A stretch of 64,000 bases of DNA. Origin: Steinernema hermaphroditum. Taxonomy: Eukaryota > Nematoda > Chromadorea > Rhabditida > Steinernematidae. Position 1 is the first letter of the stretch, and each line of letters opens with the position of its first letter. The stretch spans positions 2,914,001 through 2,978,000 of the forward strand of contig CM059625.1 in NCBI GenBank assembly GCA_030435675.1, in the 5' to 3' direction. A program made the position numbers and the translations under genes. The notes under the pieces were generated by a model. It had not been told where the DNA came from, did not search any database, and saw only the letters and a list, made by a program, of their open reading frames with translations. Of the stretch, positions 1 to 11,800 are shown piece after piece.

Positions 1-90
1 GGTCAGTGCAAATGACGTTGAAACTGCAGTTTCGAGAAGCATCTAGAACGTCCATGTTAGATTCACATAAAAAGTGGACAATTGACTTAC

Positions 91-298
91 GTGACATGAT
101 GATCGGAGCTTTGGTTGGTCGATTCTGACCCTTCCGACGACCGATAAACTCATAGTCAATTGCTACTTCAGGACCATCTCTGCTCAAAGGGATCAGCTTC
201 TCTTTCTCCTTGTCCGCGTTTCTTATCGTTCCACTTAGGGCAAGGCTGACGGTCATGAGAGTGACGATGACAGCGACAAGATATGCTACTCGAGACAT
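91..298 (-). CDS. Small secreted protein, first exon only (partial)
   Basis: A minus-strand ATG at 298 opens an exon whose first ~20 residues (MSRVAYLVAVIVTLMTVSLA) form a clear signal peptide. A charged stretch rich in Lys/Glu follows, then a dibasic segment (YEFIGRRKG). A consensus donor GTAAGT follows position 91, giving 69 codons plus 1 nt. The frame also stays open to the window edge, so the donor is inferred from its match to consensus and not from a stop. The rest of the gene lies left of the window. The GRR motif could be a processing/amidation site of a peptide precursor, but one instance proves nothing. No family is recognised. Confidence 0.5.
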
Positions 299-3226
299 TC
301 CAACTCGGATCGTATGCCTGGAATTAAAACGTCACCTCCAGACCGAACGCGGCGAAGCTTTTAAAAACAAATAGAACCGTTGATGTATTCAAATGAGGGT
401 GGAGGGCCAGTGAGGCACGCCTGTGCGGCGGCGGGCGCAAAACAGCACAAAGCACATAAAAAAGAGGGCACGCCTGCAAGATGAGGGGGGAGGATCGAGG
501 GGGAGGGCTTCAACAGAGATATGCACCCAGAGGGGGCAGGAACCGTTGTTTTTATTTCCTCTGCATCATTATGGTCAAGAAATAAAGATCCAAAACACAA
601 GCTACGTGCAAGTTACGCGCTAAGATGTGACGCTGTGGTGAGCTCGACAGAGGTCACGATGGAAGGAGAACTTAGAATGTATTATATGAACGATGTTTGA
701 GGACACAAGGCATCGAACAGGTGACACCGTTCGGGCTTGATCACCATGCACTTCGTTCTTTGGCTGACCTTTCCTGTGAACGCTTAATCAATCAGCTTTG
801 AAAAATCGTTGGACGATGTAACGGGCACAAGCTTGACGATAAGGAACAAAGAACGCTGGTTATGTAATCAGTAACAAGTGAACCACTAACAGAGATCACT
901 AACTGATAGCAATAATGTCCGATTAGACTGTATTATGCATGTACATGCAGGCTAGGCCCTTTTGTAGCAGGGACGAACTAAAATTAGACCTTCGATATGC
1001 GAGAAGTACGTATATTTATGTATTTTTGTTCAATGGAACGAGGAACCACTTCGTGCGCCCAGATATAGCGACGTTTTTGTCTAACTTCTCAACAAGCAAC
1101 TTTCGTGATGAACATAAGAGGTACTCACTTTTGGATAGTGGACATAATCACCGAACTCATCAGATAGGAAGGAAACCCACGGAACGCATAAAAAGTGGAT
1201 TGTGAGGTAACAAACTTAGTACAGCCGCACCTATGACCTTAGTATCATAGAGGTCCAAGTTCAAAACATAGAAGAGACGGGTGGGTCTTGAGAGATGTGT
1301 TCTTCAGATTGTCCATGGCGAAAAACTAGAACACAACGATGGCAACAAGGAAAACTGTTTGAGGTCATAATCTTGCACTCATCGCGAATGACCAACGATC
1401 ATCACGGCTCGCGAACTGCTCGTCGGCGCTGTCATAAATCACCTATTTCTGCTAAGTTATGCAGCACCGTTATGCATAGTACAACCGCTTGTCCTATCAC
1501 AGAGTCAAAGTTACCACACAAAAACTTCATTGGACGTTCAGCGAAGGGGTGAGGCAAAAAGTTGTGCAGAAAGCGGCCCACTGCAGCAAACAGGGTGATA
1601 ATTTACGCAACTGAACGCTTTTTACAAAATGGAGCATGCATAAAAACATTCAAAAAAGTGCACTTTAGTACTAATGGATGGCGGCTGGATGTGAGCCAAG
1701 GGATCGCGAAATCTGCGAGTTGCCGAAGAAATGAATTTGTTGACTGCGAAAGTGCAAGACTCGTACATCTTCTGGAACTACGGTCGAGGCACAAATTTCG
1801 AAAATTTCAAAAATGATTTGCTATGAAGTTGGCAACGTGCCAGCATGATAGCAAATGCATTTATCGCGCGAGGGGTGGTTCAGCATTGTAGACCTATAAA
1901 TAGCTAGTAAATATAGTAAATATGCGGGTGATATCTGATCAGATTAGACACATATTGCACAGTGTACATAAAGTCATTTACAAGGAGACATGCCAAGCTG
2001 TCCCACCCCGATTTGGCTGAAATTTGACAGGGAGATAGACATGGCAGAGTGTAGCAAAACCCGATAGGTTTATCGGTGAATGGTGGTTTAAGGTTTATTT
2101 TATGGTTGATTTTGTCATCCGCAATTGTAAAGTCTCCTGGTCCGATGTTTTTTGAGTCGATCCCTTAGGTGTTGGGACGCAAATGGCTCTTTAAGCCAAA
2201 TCGGCGCGGGACGGTCTCTCCTTGTTAGCTGCTAAACGAATCCAGCCATGTGTTTCTCTGGGATCACAGTGCGCAAAACGTGTTCCAAAGGGTAGAGAAG
2301 CCCTTCACTATGTTTCATGAAATTAGAGGGAGACCAGCAGTACGTAGATAGGTAGGCGCTAGACATACATGAGCTCTGCCCGATCGCAATTCAGTGGCAA
2401 CGAAGCAGGAGCGAAATATGAAGAATAACTCAAAACGTAAACCTTTGACGGTTTAATGTTGGACTCTCCAACATGCATCCCCTGCAAAGGGACTGATCGT
2501 TGCGCCTTAGGTCTACCTGAACAGATGCGGTCCCCCTCGGATGCTAAAATTCCTAGCTTCCTCTTTGATTCATAAGTTACTTCCTCTGCTATAATTTCCA
2601 GTTAGGACAGCAAATGATTACGGCACACTGTAGATTAGACGATAACTAGTCGTGGATACATTACAATCGCTCTGAAATGAAGTTGAACCAAGATCCATTG
2701 TTATGTTTATCGTCAAAAAACGATTCTTAAAAGACGAGATCCTTACCTGACAGAACTTGACCAAATCGACTCAGGAGTTGATCAGCCTATGTGCTGAGAA
2801 ACGATGCATATTATTTGTTGTTTGGCAGCAAGAACTTTTTCTGACTTCGGAACGTTTCACTTTAGACTTTCTATTGTATCGTTTATGCTCATTGTTCAAA
2901 TGTTTATTCGGCAATAAAATTTATTTTCGTTTTTAAGACGGCTGGGACAATCACAAGACTATTCAGGAAGTTTGAAATATGAGCCGAATGTATTTCATGT
3001 CATCTTCATAACAGCGACGAACAACAAAAACCGGAATATTTGTGACCCTGGCGACATTGCGTTTTCACCTAATGAAGAGCCTGTTACAGCGACGCGCGTG
3101 ATTAATGCTTGAAGAAGCCGACGAGAAACAGCAACACAGACACAAGATACGTTTTTGACGTCGCCGCTGGTGAATCCTCTCTCCGCATTCAGTGTTGTTT
3201 CTGGTTTCGTTCGATCGCGCGCCCAA
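299..3226. other. Intergenic, no supported gene
   Basis: About 2.9 kb between a minus-strand and a plus-strand gene. Reading frames here are short (under 90 codons), overlap on both strands and lack splice-consistent continuation. The only structured item I see is the MITE-like element at 1981-2224. The part next to 298 presumably holds the promoter of the small secreted gene. Confidence 0.5.
1981..2224. mobile_element. MITE-like element with ~35-40 bp imperfect terminal inverted repeats
   Basis: The left end (CAAGGAGACATGCCAAGCTG, continuing to GATTTGGCTGAA) is the imperfect inverted complement of the right end (AAGCCAAATCGGCG to CTCCTTG). The flanks are TTA at 1978-1980 and TTA at 2225-2227, consistent with a 3-bp target-site duplication of the PIF/Harbinger type. 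The 244-bp interior has no coding capacity. A non-autonomous DNA transposon is the best reading; superfamily assignment rests only on the TTA duplication. Confidence 0.55.
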
Positions 3227-5694
3227 ATGGCAGCGCGACAGTCGCTTATGTCGTCAAGGCAAAACAGTCTTATTCTCGCTATCGCCGTCTTGGCCGTGAT
3301 AGTTCAATCAAACGAAGGTAGGAATCTGTTAATACCGTAATACCCGTTGAGCACATTTATTGCTTGATATTTCAGGAAGATATGTGAAGAGAAGTCCCGA
3401 TCTTGATTTTCTATGCAAACGGCAAAGTGGACTTGCCTTTTGCCGAGGTCACGAACCTGCAGGTGAGTGCTGAATCATACGGCACCCTTATACGTTTTCT
3501 AGCCATGCGGGCCCGGGCCATGGCGGCCTTACCAGCCACCAATCTACGTGACGATGTTGTAAGTGCGCCAAAATCAGGTTTCAATCGATAAACCGCTGAT
3601 TATTTAGGACAAACCTGCATCTCCGTTTGATTCCACGTCGAAAAACTCGGTTGTCGAGGAAGCCTCTCCCTTTGATACCATCGCCACGAGGTGATTGATG
3701 ATGTGTTTGCACTTCACATAGATTTATGATGTTTGCAGAGCGCCCATCTCTGTGGCCGAACATGAGAAGGCGATTCAAAAGGCTGCCGAGCAGCAGCATC
3801 AAAAACAGCAACAGGGCTACTATCGTGCTGCTGTCGGGGGGCCACTTTACAACATCTATCCGATATTGTACCCCAAAGGAAATGATTATTGTCCACAGAT
3901 GAAGGGCATGTTCGCGTTCACGTGCCAGCCTTCCAAACCGCTTCGAGTCGATTTGGTCAAGTTCTGTCAGGTAAGGATCTCGTCTTTTAAGAATCGTTTT
4001 TTAACGATAACCATAGCATCTGAGCGGTAAGGCTTGTACTGTTACACTTCAAGGAGAAGTCCCTTTATTATTGGACAAGGAGTCCCCTTTATTATTGGAC
4101 GCTACGCTGATTTTTTTTGGGCACCTTTTCAACTACTGAGACGTTTTCTTTAGTGGTCTTAGGTTCTCAGGCGTTCCCTTCACATCCTTTAGCGCCCAGT
4201 TTCGGTTTTGAGAGGTTCCTTTAAGATTTTCTGATGCCCACTTTTGGTTCGAAGACACTTCCTTCGGAACAAAAAAATCCATTTCGAGATGATCCTTTAG
4301 GTATTGAGGCGATACCATAGGTTTGACGCAAATGGATCGTAATCACACATATGACTGATCAAAGATGTGTGACTCTAGTGCGCACTATGCCGCTGTTGTT
4401 TTCCGGTTGCTGCCGGAAGAAACCTTTGTCAAAATGTCAAGCAGCTTGTCGAAATGACTCATGTTAGTGTTTTTGCGGAAATCGGTCCCACTGTGACATC
4501 AGGTTGCCGTCATTATTCGAACATCGATGCATACGGTAGCTAGGCAAACGTATCAAAGCACTGAACTGTCAACAAGAGCATTTTGCGTATTGAAATTATT
4601 AAAAAATTATGAAATTATTTGTGAAATTTCTGTAGTGAAGAGCGCAAATAAGCAAGTGGACCTTATTTTGCAAAAAAAAAACGTGAATCATAAAGAGATA
4701 GCGATTGCACAGACTCTCTATGTGTAGTATCTCCCGAATTTCGTTCAATTACTTGTCTATGTTTACTTGTCTCTTACTGTTATGTAAAGAACCCACCTGA
4801 AACAACACACTAATGACTTAGTGCGTGGAACTGCACAAACATGTTTCTGTTGTTCACTTTCAACAGTACGGGAACGAAACTAAAAATTTCGGTCAAATTG
4901 TCGAGTCATGGGAAACCCAAAGTGCAAGTTTGTTATTCAATTAACTTGTTTCGTGTGATCAGCAAAGTAGTTTTTTAAGAAAACGCAAACATTCTGCAGG
5001 CTCTCTTACATTACCAAACGGTCTGTCGATCATCACGAACACCTTAGCTCATCGCGAGCAGAGCCCTAGAGCGCGGAATCGTGCCTCCTATTCCGTATTA
5101 AACAGTCAAGAATCAAGTCAAGAAAAATATGGAGTTCTGCAGAAACGTGTTTTAATGTTTTGATGAGCATTTGCAGAAACAAAGACATGTCTAATTGATT
5201 TTTGGTCAGGCGATTGAAGATTCCCCACTAACCTACAGGGGCAACTAAAGGTCAGAAGTCAGCCACTTCAACTACTGCATAACGTCTATTTAATCGGAAT
5301 GTTTCAGGAATACGCCGCCTACTGCAAAGTGGTGAATACACATCGTCTTCCGGGCCCTGGCCTCGGACCTCCGCGCGACCCAACCAAAGGCACCGGTCAC
5401 GTCGACATCAACGGTCATTTCGGTTTCGGACTCGGCGTTCTGCCCGGCTTCGAAGTAGGAGCCGGCTGGGGAGTGGACGTTGGACCCATTCCTGGCATGG
5501 GTGAAAGTGTGGGTGTCGGCGTTGGTGCTGATCTTGGAATCCTTGGCGCTAGCGCGCCCGAGAAGTATCGACGAGGATACGATAGCTCGCGAGACAAGAA
5601 GGGAGGAATCTTCGGCATCAGTGGAGGTGTTGGTGTCGATGCTCCGGGTGCTGGGCCGATCGGTGTTGGTTCTGGAGTCGGTGTTGGTCGTTAG
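3227..5694 (+). CDS. Secreted Gly/Val-rich protein, six exons, ~311 aa
   Basis: Reconstructed exons are 3227-3317, 3376-3462, 3503-3558, 3608-3690, 3739-3970 and 5308-5694. All phases agree and the joined length is 312 codons with stop. The N-terminus (MAARQSLMSSRQN then LILAIAVLAVIVQS) is a signal peptide. Next come KR pairs (RYVKR, FLCKR) in a Cys-containing segment that could be prohormone-type cleavage sites, a Gln-rich stretch (EQQHQKQQQG), and a conserved-looking Cys region (NDYCPQMKGMFAFTC, VKFCQ joined to EYAAYC). The last exon is a low-complexity Gly/Val domain (GVGVGADLG, ending GSGVGVGR). The role is unknown; a secreted structural or matrix protein is an inference. An upstream in-frame ATG (3155) exists, but 3227 places the signal peptide close to the start. 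The last intron is long (1337 nt). Confidence 0.72.
4050..4100. repeat. Two-unit ~25-bp tandem repeat in an intron
   Basis: CAAGGAGAAGTCCCTTTATT with ATTGGAC is followed directly by a near copy (CAAGGAGTCCCCTTTATTA with TTGGAC). It lies in the last intron of the Gly/Val-rich gene. No function is evident. Confidence 0.6.
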
Positions 5695-7569
5695 TCGCTT
5701 ACATTCTTTTTGCTAGACAAATTTTCATAAATGAATTATTTACGGGTGCGTGTATTTGTTTTCTCGGCTCACCCATTGCTATGTATTGTATATGTATACA
5801 AATTATGCGCATAAACAAGTCTATCGCTTTCAGTTGTGATCTTTGAAAGCCGCATTGGAGTCAACATGGCTCTTTCAGTGCAATGCACTATGATGTTAAT
5901 GTACTTTGTTCACAAGGGATACATGATTCCATCAGAAAATTTGGGCATAACCAACATATAACACTCTTAGAATTCTGTGAGATTCTCTTCCCTCTCGAAG
6001 GCAGTATAAATTCACGTGGTTTATTGGTACCGCTAAAAGCGACAAGTGTTTCCCTTGCATATTCATTGCCTTGACCTCTGAGATGTAATAGGAGCTGTGA
6101 GTGTGAAAAACAGGAGGTGACGATCGCACTGATACTATTTTTAACACATTGACCAAATTGCGTAATGTTATCGCCGGGTTCGTCGAAATCCCTTTGGTTC
6201 TTGCTATTCGAGGCCTATTGAATAACGCTCTAAACATGAGATTATATTATGCTTTCCGATCTCTGACCAAAAATATTCAGCATTCAAAAACAACTCTTGC
6301 CCAAAACACCCTCAATACGATTAGACTAGCAAAACCTAAACATCAGTACTGGAGAAAGTATTCATTCTCAACTTCAATCTGTTATATGAAGGTCACTTTT
6401 ATGAATTTGCCGGTCAGCAAGACAAACAGTGGGAAGCCATGTTAGGTCATATCACAGGCAGACAATGGAAAGCCAAATTAGGCCATAGGAAAGCGTTATC
6501 TTATGAGGACCTCAGTGAATGTGAAGACTTTGAGATAAGGCTTTCGTATGACCTGATTTGGCTTTCCATTGTTTGCCTGTGATATGGCCTGACATGGCTT
6601 CCCACTGTCTGTGTTGCTGACCGGTAAATTCATAACAGCGACCTTAATATAAGAGGGTGAAGTTGAGAAAAGAATGCTTTGTTTTTGTGATAAATTTATG
6701 AAGCGTTCTGGTATCCTGGTTTTACCTATCAACAGTATAAATCGAGGCCTCTCAACCCATCAAGTGTCAATCAAACATGATAGGGTGTAGAAACTCTTTT
6801 TTGCTTTTTAACTTGCAGAGCAGTTGAAGTCTTTGTTATATTAACCAGTGATCGAAGATCGCGATTGGCATGGTACTCAAACACAGTCTTGAAGTATACG
6901 ACTATTTTGTAAGTTTCTTTCAGGCACCTTACTAGGACAACATTGAGATAAGATGACAAGTGGCCTATTGAGAAGGTGCGGAATCTCTTCACGACATCTT
7001 TTGATGTCACACCATCATCCTTCTTTTGTTGGTTACGAAAGTACGTCAACCATTTACACATATGAATTTATTCTTTTCCTTTCATCATCAATTGAATACA
7101 CCGTCTGGCAATGGTTGGTACATACCGCGGATTCGTTTTTCAGACACACGAAGTTCGAATGAGTGTTACCCATTGAAGCAGCGGTCTCTTTTAAGGAGAA
7201 CATGTAAAAATAGCATAAATTCTGAGGAAAAGACACATCCAAGACACGGTGTGTAGACGTGCTGGACGAGCAAACCAGGTAAAACATGAAATAGACTCGG
7301 GTATCTCTAAGGAAATGATGACCAGATGAGACGAAGAAGTGCCTTTGTCGTCGGAGGCCTAAGGCAGATAGAGTGTACTGAAACCGAGATAGGGTGACAA
7401 GAGTACTGTGGATGAGCCGGCAAGAGCACTTGACTTGACCACAGCTACAACTATTTACAAACAATCAAAATCCAAATAACTGAATTGCGTCCCTTGGGCG
7501 ACGGCCAAGGTGGTGGGGATAGGAAAACTATACGGATGTGTATGTTGAACTGAAGGTGCGTTAAAGCAT
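5695..7569. other. Intergenic between convergent genes; contains a fold-back repeat
   Basis: This 1.9-kb interval lies between the 3' ends of the Gly/Val-rich gene (+) and the Ser-rich gene (-). Its only notable structure is the large inverted repeat at 6359-6677. Open frames overlapping that repeat are explained by it, and I see no spliceable exon. Confidence 0.5.
6359..6677. repeat. Long fold-back (inverted) repeat, ~150-bp arms
   Basis: The left arm is about 6359-6507 and the right arm about 6531-6677, with a loop of only ~25 nt. Matching blocks include GACAATGGAAAGCCAAATTA against the complement of TGATTTGGCTTTCCATTGTT, and CAGTGGGAAGCCATGTTAGG against CCTGACATGGCTTCCCACTG. Most arm differences are transitions. 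Transcription would yield a long dsRNA hairpin. Confidence 0.75.
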
Positions 7570-8803
7570 TTAGACGGTCATGTATGACGATTCCGACGAA
7601 TCGCTCAGATCGTCCTCCTTCTCGTCGATGTACGAGAGTCGTTCTTGCTCGCTGGAGTTAGCGGCGTTCTCATGTGGGCTGGCTGGGGTGCCGGCTTCGG
7701 GGATTGGCGGGAGGCTCAAGAAGTCGACGACCAGCTGGTCAAAGCTGCTTCCATGGTAGCGGTCGCTGAGCGAGCCTGTAAAAAGTGAAGTTGATTAATG
7801 AGGTCATTGAACAGTCTGCGTTCTTTCTAATGAGGAAGTGTTCGTTCACTTCGTTAAGCGAATGAAAAAGCCGAAATGAACTTTCTTGTGGTCATAAAAC
7901 AGAATGTGCCGAGTGGGATTAGGGCATTTACGGAAGTCTGGTGGTGCAAAGAAAGGAAGACATTGGTCTTACGACCTGTGGTTGAGCATTATTCATGTAT
8001 GTGTTCGAACATTCAAGCATGGATATGTGTCTCATTTATAGGGGAACTAGCTCTGAAAATGTGCCACATTTTCATATTAATGCAATTCACATTTCCTGTG
8101 CTCCTGAACAGGAAATGAAGGGAATGAACGCCTTCAGGGACGGCACTCTAAGGATCCTCAGAATTCAATGATTTCACATTACGTAAGCAAATGACTAAGA
8201 AGCACACGGAAGAATTGTTCTTATTTGCATGCATTAATCGCGGCTTTCTTTTGATAAATGTCATTATTCACCGCTTTTTTCACACGATTAGAAGCAAAAA
8301 AGCAGTTGAGTCACTTACCGAGCGAGCGTTTTCGCACAACGGGGTCGCTGTTTCCCCGCAGGAGACGGCCAGAGTTTGAGCCGGACATGCGTCGAACAAA
8401 CTTCGGGCTTAGCAATGGGTGCGTGGTGTAGGTGGAGGGCGAGTGGATCTGAGTCATGACGTAAGGCGATCGGCCGTCGGCCCGCTCGGAACTTGTCGAT
8501 GAGTCACTCGTTGACGCTTCCTAAAAGCACGAAGCCGCGTGTTAACACTGAGCAAACAGCGGCTTAACGGTCACGAACCTCTTCGTCGACTTCGGTAATC
8601 TCCTCGAAACACGGACGCGACATGCGTTCCTCGGAACTCTTGCGACGCTCCATGAGACGATTCTTGACGACCAAATCAGGATGCTGCTCCTGCGTGGCCT
8701 GTGCGATCAGCGCTCTGGACGGTCGTTCGGGCATTCGACGCACGTCGTACACGTGCGGATGCGTGTGGTAGGCGGCGGGACGGGACTGCGCAGTGGCGGC
8801 CAT
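7570..8803 (-). CDS. Ser-rich cytoplasmic protein ending in a PDZ-ligand-like -MTV, three exons, ~210 aa
   Basis: Exons (minus) are 8803-8579, 8520-8319 and 7775-7570, with phases 0 and 1 consistent and the stop at 7570-7572. The protein starts MAATAQSRPAAYHTHPHVYD. It carries basic patches (KNRLMERRKS, FVRRMSGSNSGRLLRG), a Ser/Thr/Glu-rich region after the first junction, a possible basophilic-kinase-type site (RKRSLGSLSD) and an acidic C-terminus (EKEDDLSDSSESSYMTV). The last three residues fit a class I PDZ ligand (S/T-X-hydrophobic). There is no signal peptide or membrane segment. The first donor is GTTCGT, atypical but used elsewhere in this window. A TTTTCAG acceptor lies just upstream of the ATG (8811), suggesting a 5'UTR intron, trans-splicing or a further upstream exon. 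No family is recognised. Confidence 0.7.
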
Positions 8804-11800
8804 GTCTCTTCTGAAAACGAGAGGAAACTTGTTATAATTATATTCAGGAGACGTTTAAGAAATGACATAGAGGAAATGTCTGGATCGCTGCGACGTGAAT
8901 TGACCAAAGGAACGCGTATCCTGTGTACATAACAACACGAAAGGGGCAAAAATCGCGTGTCGAAAATGAACTTATTGTGCTTCGGCCCTCCCACTTTTAC
9001 GTCGTCGCCGTCGTCGGCGTCCTAGACTCGATTCATAATGAGTGCTCGAGAAGTGAGACGACACGCCCTCCGCCCCTTAAGAAGTTGCACAACGAATGGA
9101 ACGAGAAATGCGACAAATGCTTAAAGGACACTCCGCTTGCTTGAGGCTATCTTTTCGACGCCACCTAACGGTTTCGCCGTAGGAGGCAGACAGCGCTGGC
9201 GAAACTCGTTCAGCCGACGCCGGGCTAAATTGCCAATCAGGGTGGACTGGCCGGACTAAGTATTGTTTGTGGGCAGTGTGTCGTCGCGGCAGTACCGATC
9301 GCATCACGAGAATACACTCTTGTTGCTGTTTTCAACACAACGCCTCGTTTCACAATACGCATAATTTAACAACAACCTCGAGATAACAGCAAAACGACAA
9401 TGATCCCTGTATGAGAGTTCAAAGAGGAGGACACCACGCGGAGTGCGAATATGAACGGTCTAGAAGGTGCGAAAGGGCGTTAGCAGTTAGAGAGCGATGC
9501 CGAAATAAGATGCGAAACACGAGAGCTGTGCACTTTCAACGCATTGCTGGAGACAAGTTTCGTTTTTAAAAGTTTGCAGAGCGTCACGGACGGACGTTCT
9601 CTTTGATAAATTAACGGAGGAAAACAATAATCAGCAGCTGAGGCGTTGCGGCTTCTTTCCGGCAACGCTCGCGCGCACCAAGTGAGGCGTTGTGGGAACT
9701 GCGCGAGGAACCGGTTTGGCACGTTCTGAAGGGGAAAGCCAAAAATAGACAACAGCCCATTGAGAGCCCCAAACAAGGAGCGACCAGCGCAACGTGCTCG
9801 GAAGTGGAAGTACACGCTGTAATCATTGGTGGCAGCAAAAAAAGAAATCTCGTGAGATAGCCAAGTGCATAATTTTAATTGACCGTCGTTCGCGCACATA
9901 TATGTACAATAAGACGTTGAAAGTGCATGCGGGGTGGGCAGAAAACGAGGAAATATGATGGAAGGCCTAATGAAGTTGCAGTGTGAGTGAATGGACATTT
10001 AAGTGGATGGCGCTGAAAAGGAAGCGGAACACACGTGGGCGCCATCGCTTTTTTGGTCTCAGACCGACCGGCGGCGACAGCAGCGTTGTCACTGATAAGA
10101 AGACAATTGCTGCTGACGCACTGATGGCGAGCATGTTTACCACGACGCATCATTCGAGGTCGGCCGGAAATCAGGCGGCCCACTGCAATTGCTCTACGAT
10201 TAACGTCCTGATCGCCGAAGGCGCTTTACGCTTCTGCAGGCCGTTGCCCGAGGCATGCGTGCGATGTCCAGCGGTAAATAGCAAATAGCTGCTGTGCATG
10301 GAAGACACAACAAAGAGTCATTATTGCACTTTTTCAAATAGTTTTTACAACCCGATCACTTGATACGGCCGCTGCTGAAACACCGTGGCGATAGACAGTC
10401 AACGGGCGCTGACGACAATGTCGCTTATCACCTGAAGGCGTAGAAGTGGTTATCAAGCGAGGTAGAGCGAAGAACAAGGAGGTGCCTCTGGGCAAGAAGC
10501 TAATATGTGCAGTAGCTATATAGCTTCACGAAATGAGACGGCTATGTACCGAACGTTTTAAGTAACATAAAGAAGCAACCACCCGGATTGTTGACTGAAC
10601 TGGTCCGGTTTCGCAACCCCGCAACAGATGGGCAACCGGTCGCGGGCACGAGCAGAGAAATACCTTGTGCAACCGAGATCAAAGACAAATTGAAACCGGA
10701 AGGGGCTCTGGTGGACGCTGGGGGCGTCGGTAGCGACAAGTCTTCTGTGTTCATCGGCGTCTATTGAGTCACCCGCATGCAGCGAGCACGAGAAGTGGGA
10801 GGATCTCAGAGCGAAGCGACCGCCCGCTTCCGCCACGAAGGTTTCCTCACGCTGCTTAAGACGAGATCCGCTAGGTGATGCGATGTCTAGACCACGGCGA
10901 CACGATAGGCGATCTGATAGCCGGTGAGAACAACACTTGTGATCAGGGTTGATCAAGCGGAAGATGTCGAACACGAAAGGGTCAAACCAAATGTCGAAAC
11001 AGTGCGTAGAGCCTTTGCAAATTTATGGAAATTCTTATCAGATTATGAGGGTCACTAAAATCGTACGATTACTTTTTCTGAAACTATTGCTTGACCTTGG
11101 ACGGGTGATGGAACTCAGCACTTTACGAGCGTTGGCCGGACGAGCAGAACGCCTTTTTTGAGAAACGCTAATCGGCAGGAGGATGTGACCTTTGACGAAA
11201 TCTATGTAAATTGGTCCTGCGACCGGATCGAAACATGCAATCGCGGTGGATCTTTGTAAGGTCACTTTGTTATGATGCGAAAAGGAAATCACTTTAGAGT
11301 CGTTGACGTTCAACACAAGGAAAAAACAATATCACCCTGTACGAAAACGGAAAGGATGACCTCAAGCGATTGGCATGGTGGATTTGTCGAACCGCAAGGC
11401 AATGACAACATGATATCAACTTGTAAATAGTAGACTGGCGGAGTCCCAAGGACAACGAGGCGAATCTATTGTTTTTCCCAGAGAGCCGTACGTTCGTAGC
11501 ACTAGTTCAAAGATCCGCTTTTTCATTGGGAAACATCTAGAAGGCTGATTGATGGTCAGGCCGGAAAACCCACAACTTTTCGAAAATATTCCAGGGGCGT
11601 AGTGTTTCGAAAGACGGAGATTAGTTAGGTTTTAAAGATGTTTTTTGTAAAAGAGGGTTTCGCTGCGTGCCGATCGAAATCCTTCGATGGCAGTAGCCTG
11701 GTTAAATGTCATTTGTACTATTGACAAACGTAGAAGGAAGCTCTAATCAAACCAGGAAGAACGCATGCTATTTATAATTGTACCTTCACAAAGGACAAAA

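Noticed and set aside
9480..9998. 172-codon minus-strand frame
   Set aside because: Cys/Phe/Ser-rich chance composition, overlapped by other open frames, no homology by eye and no splice context.
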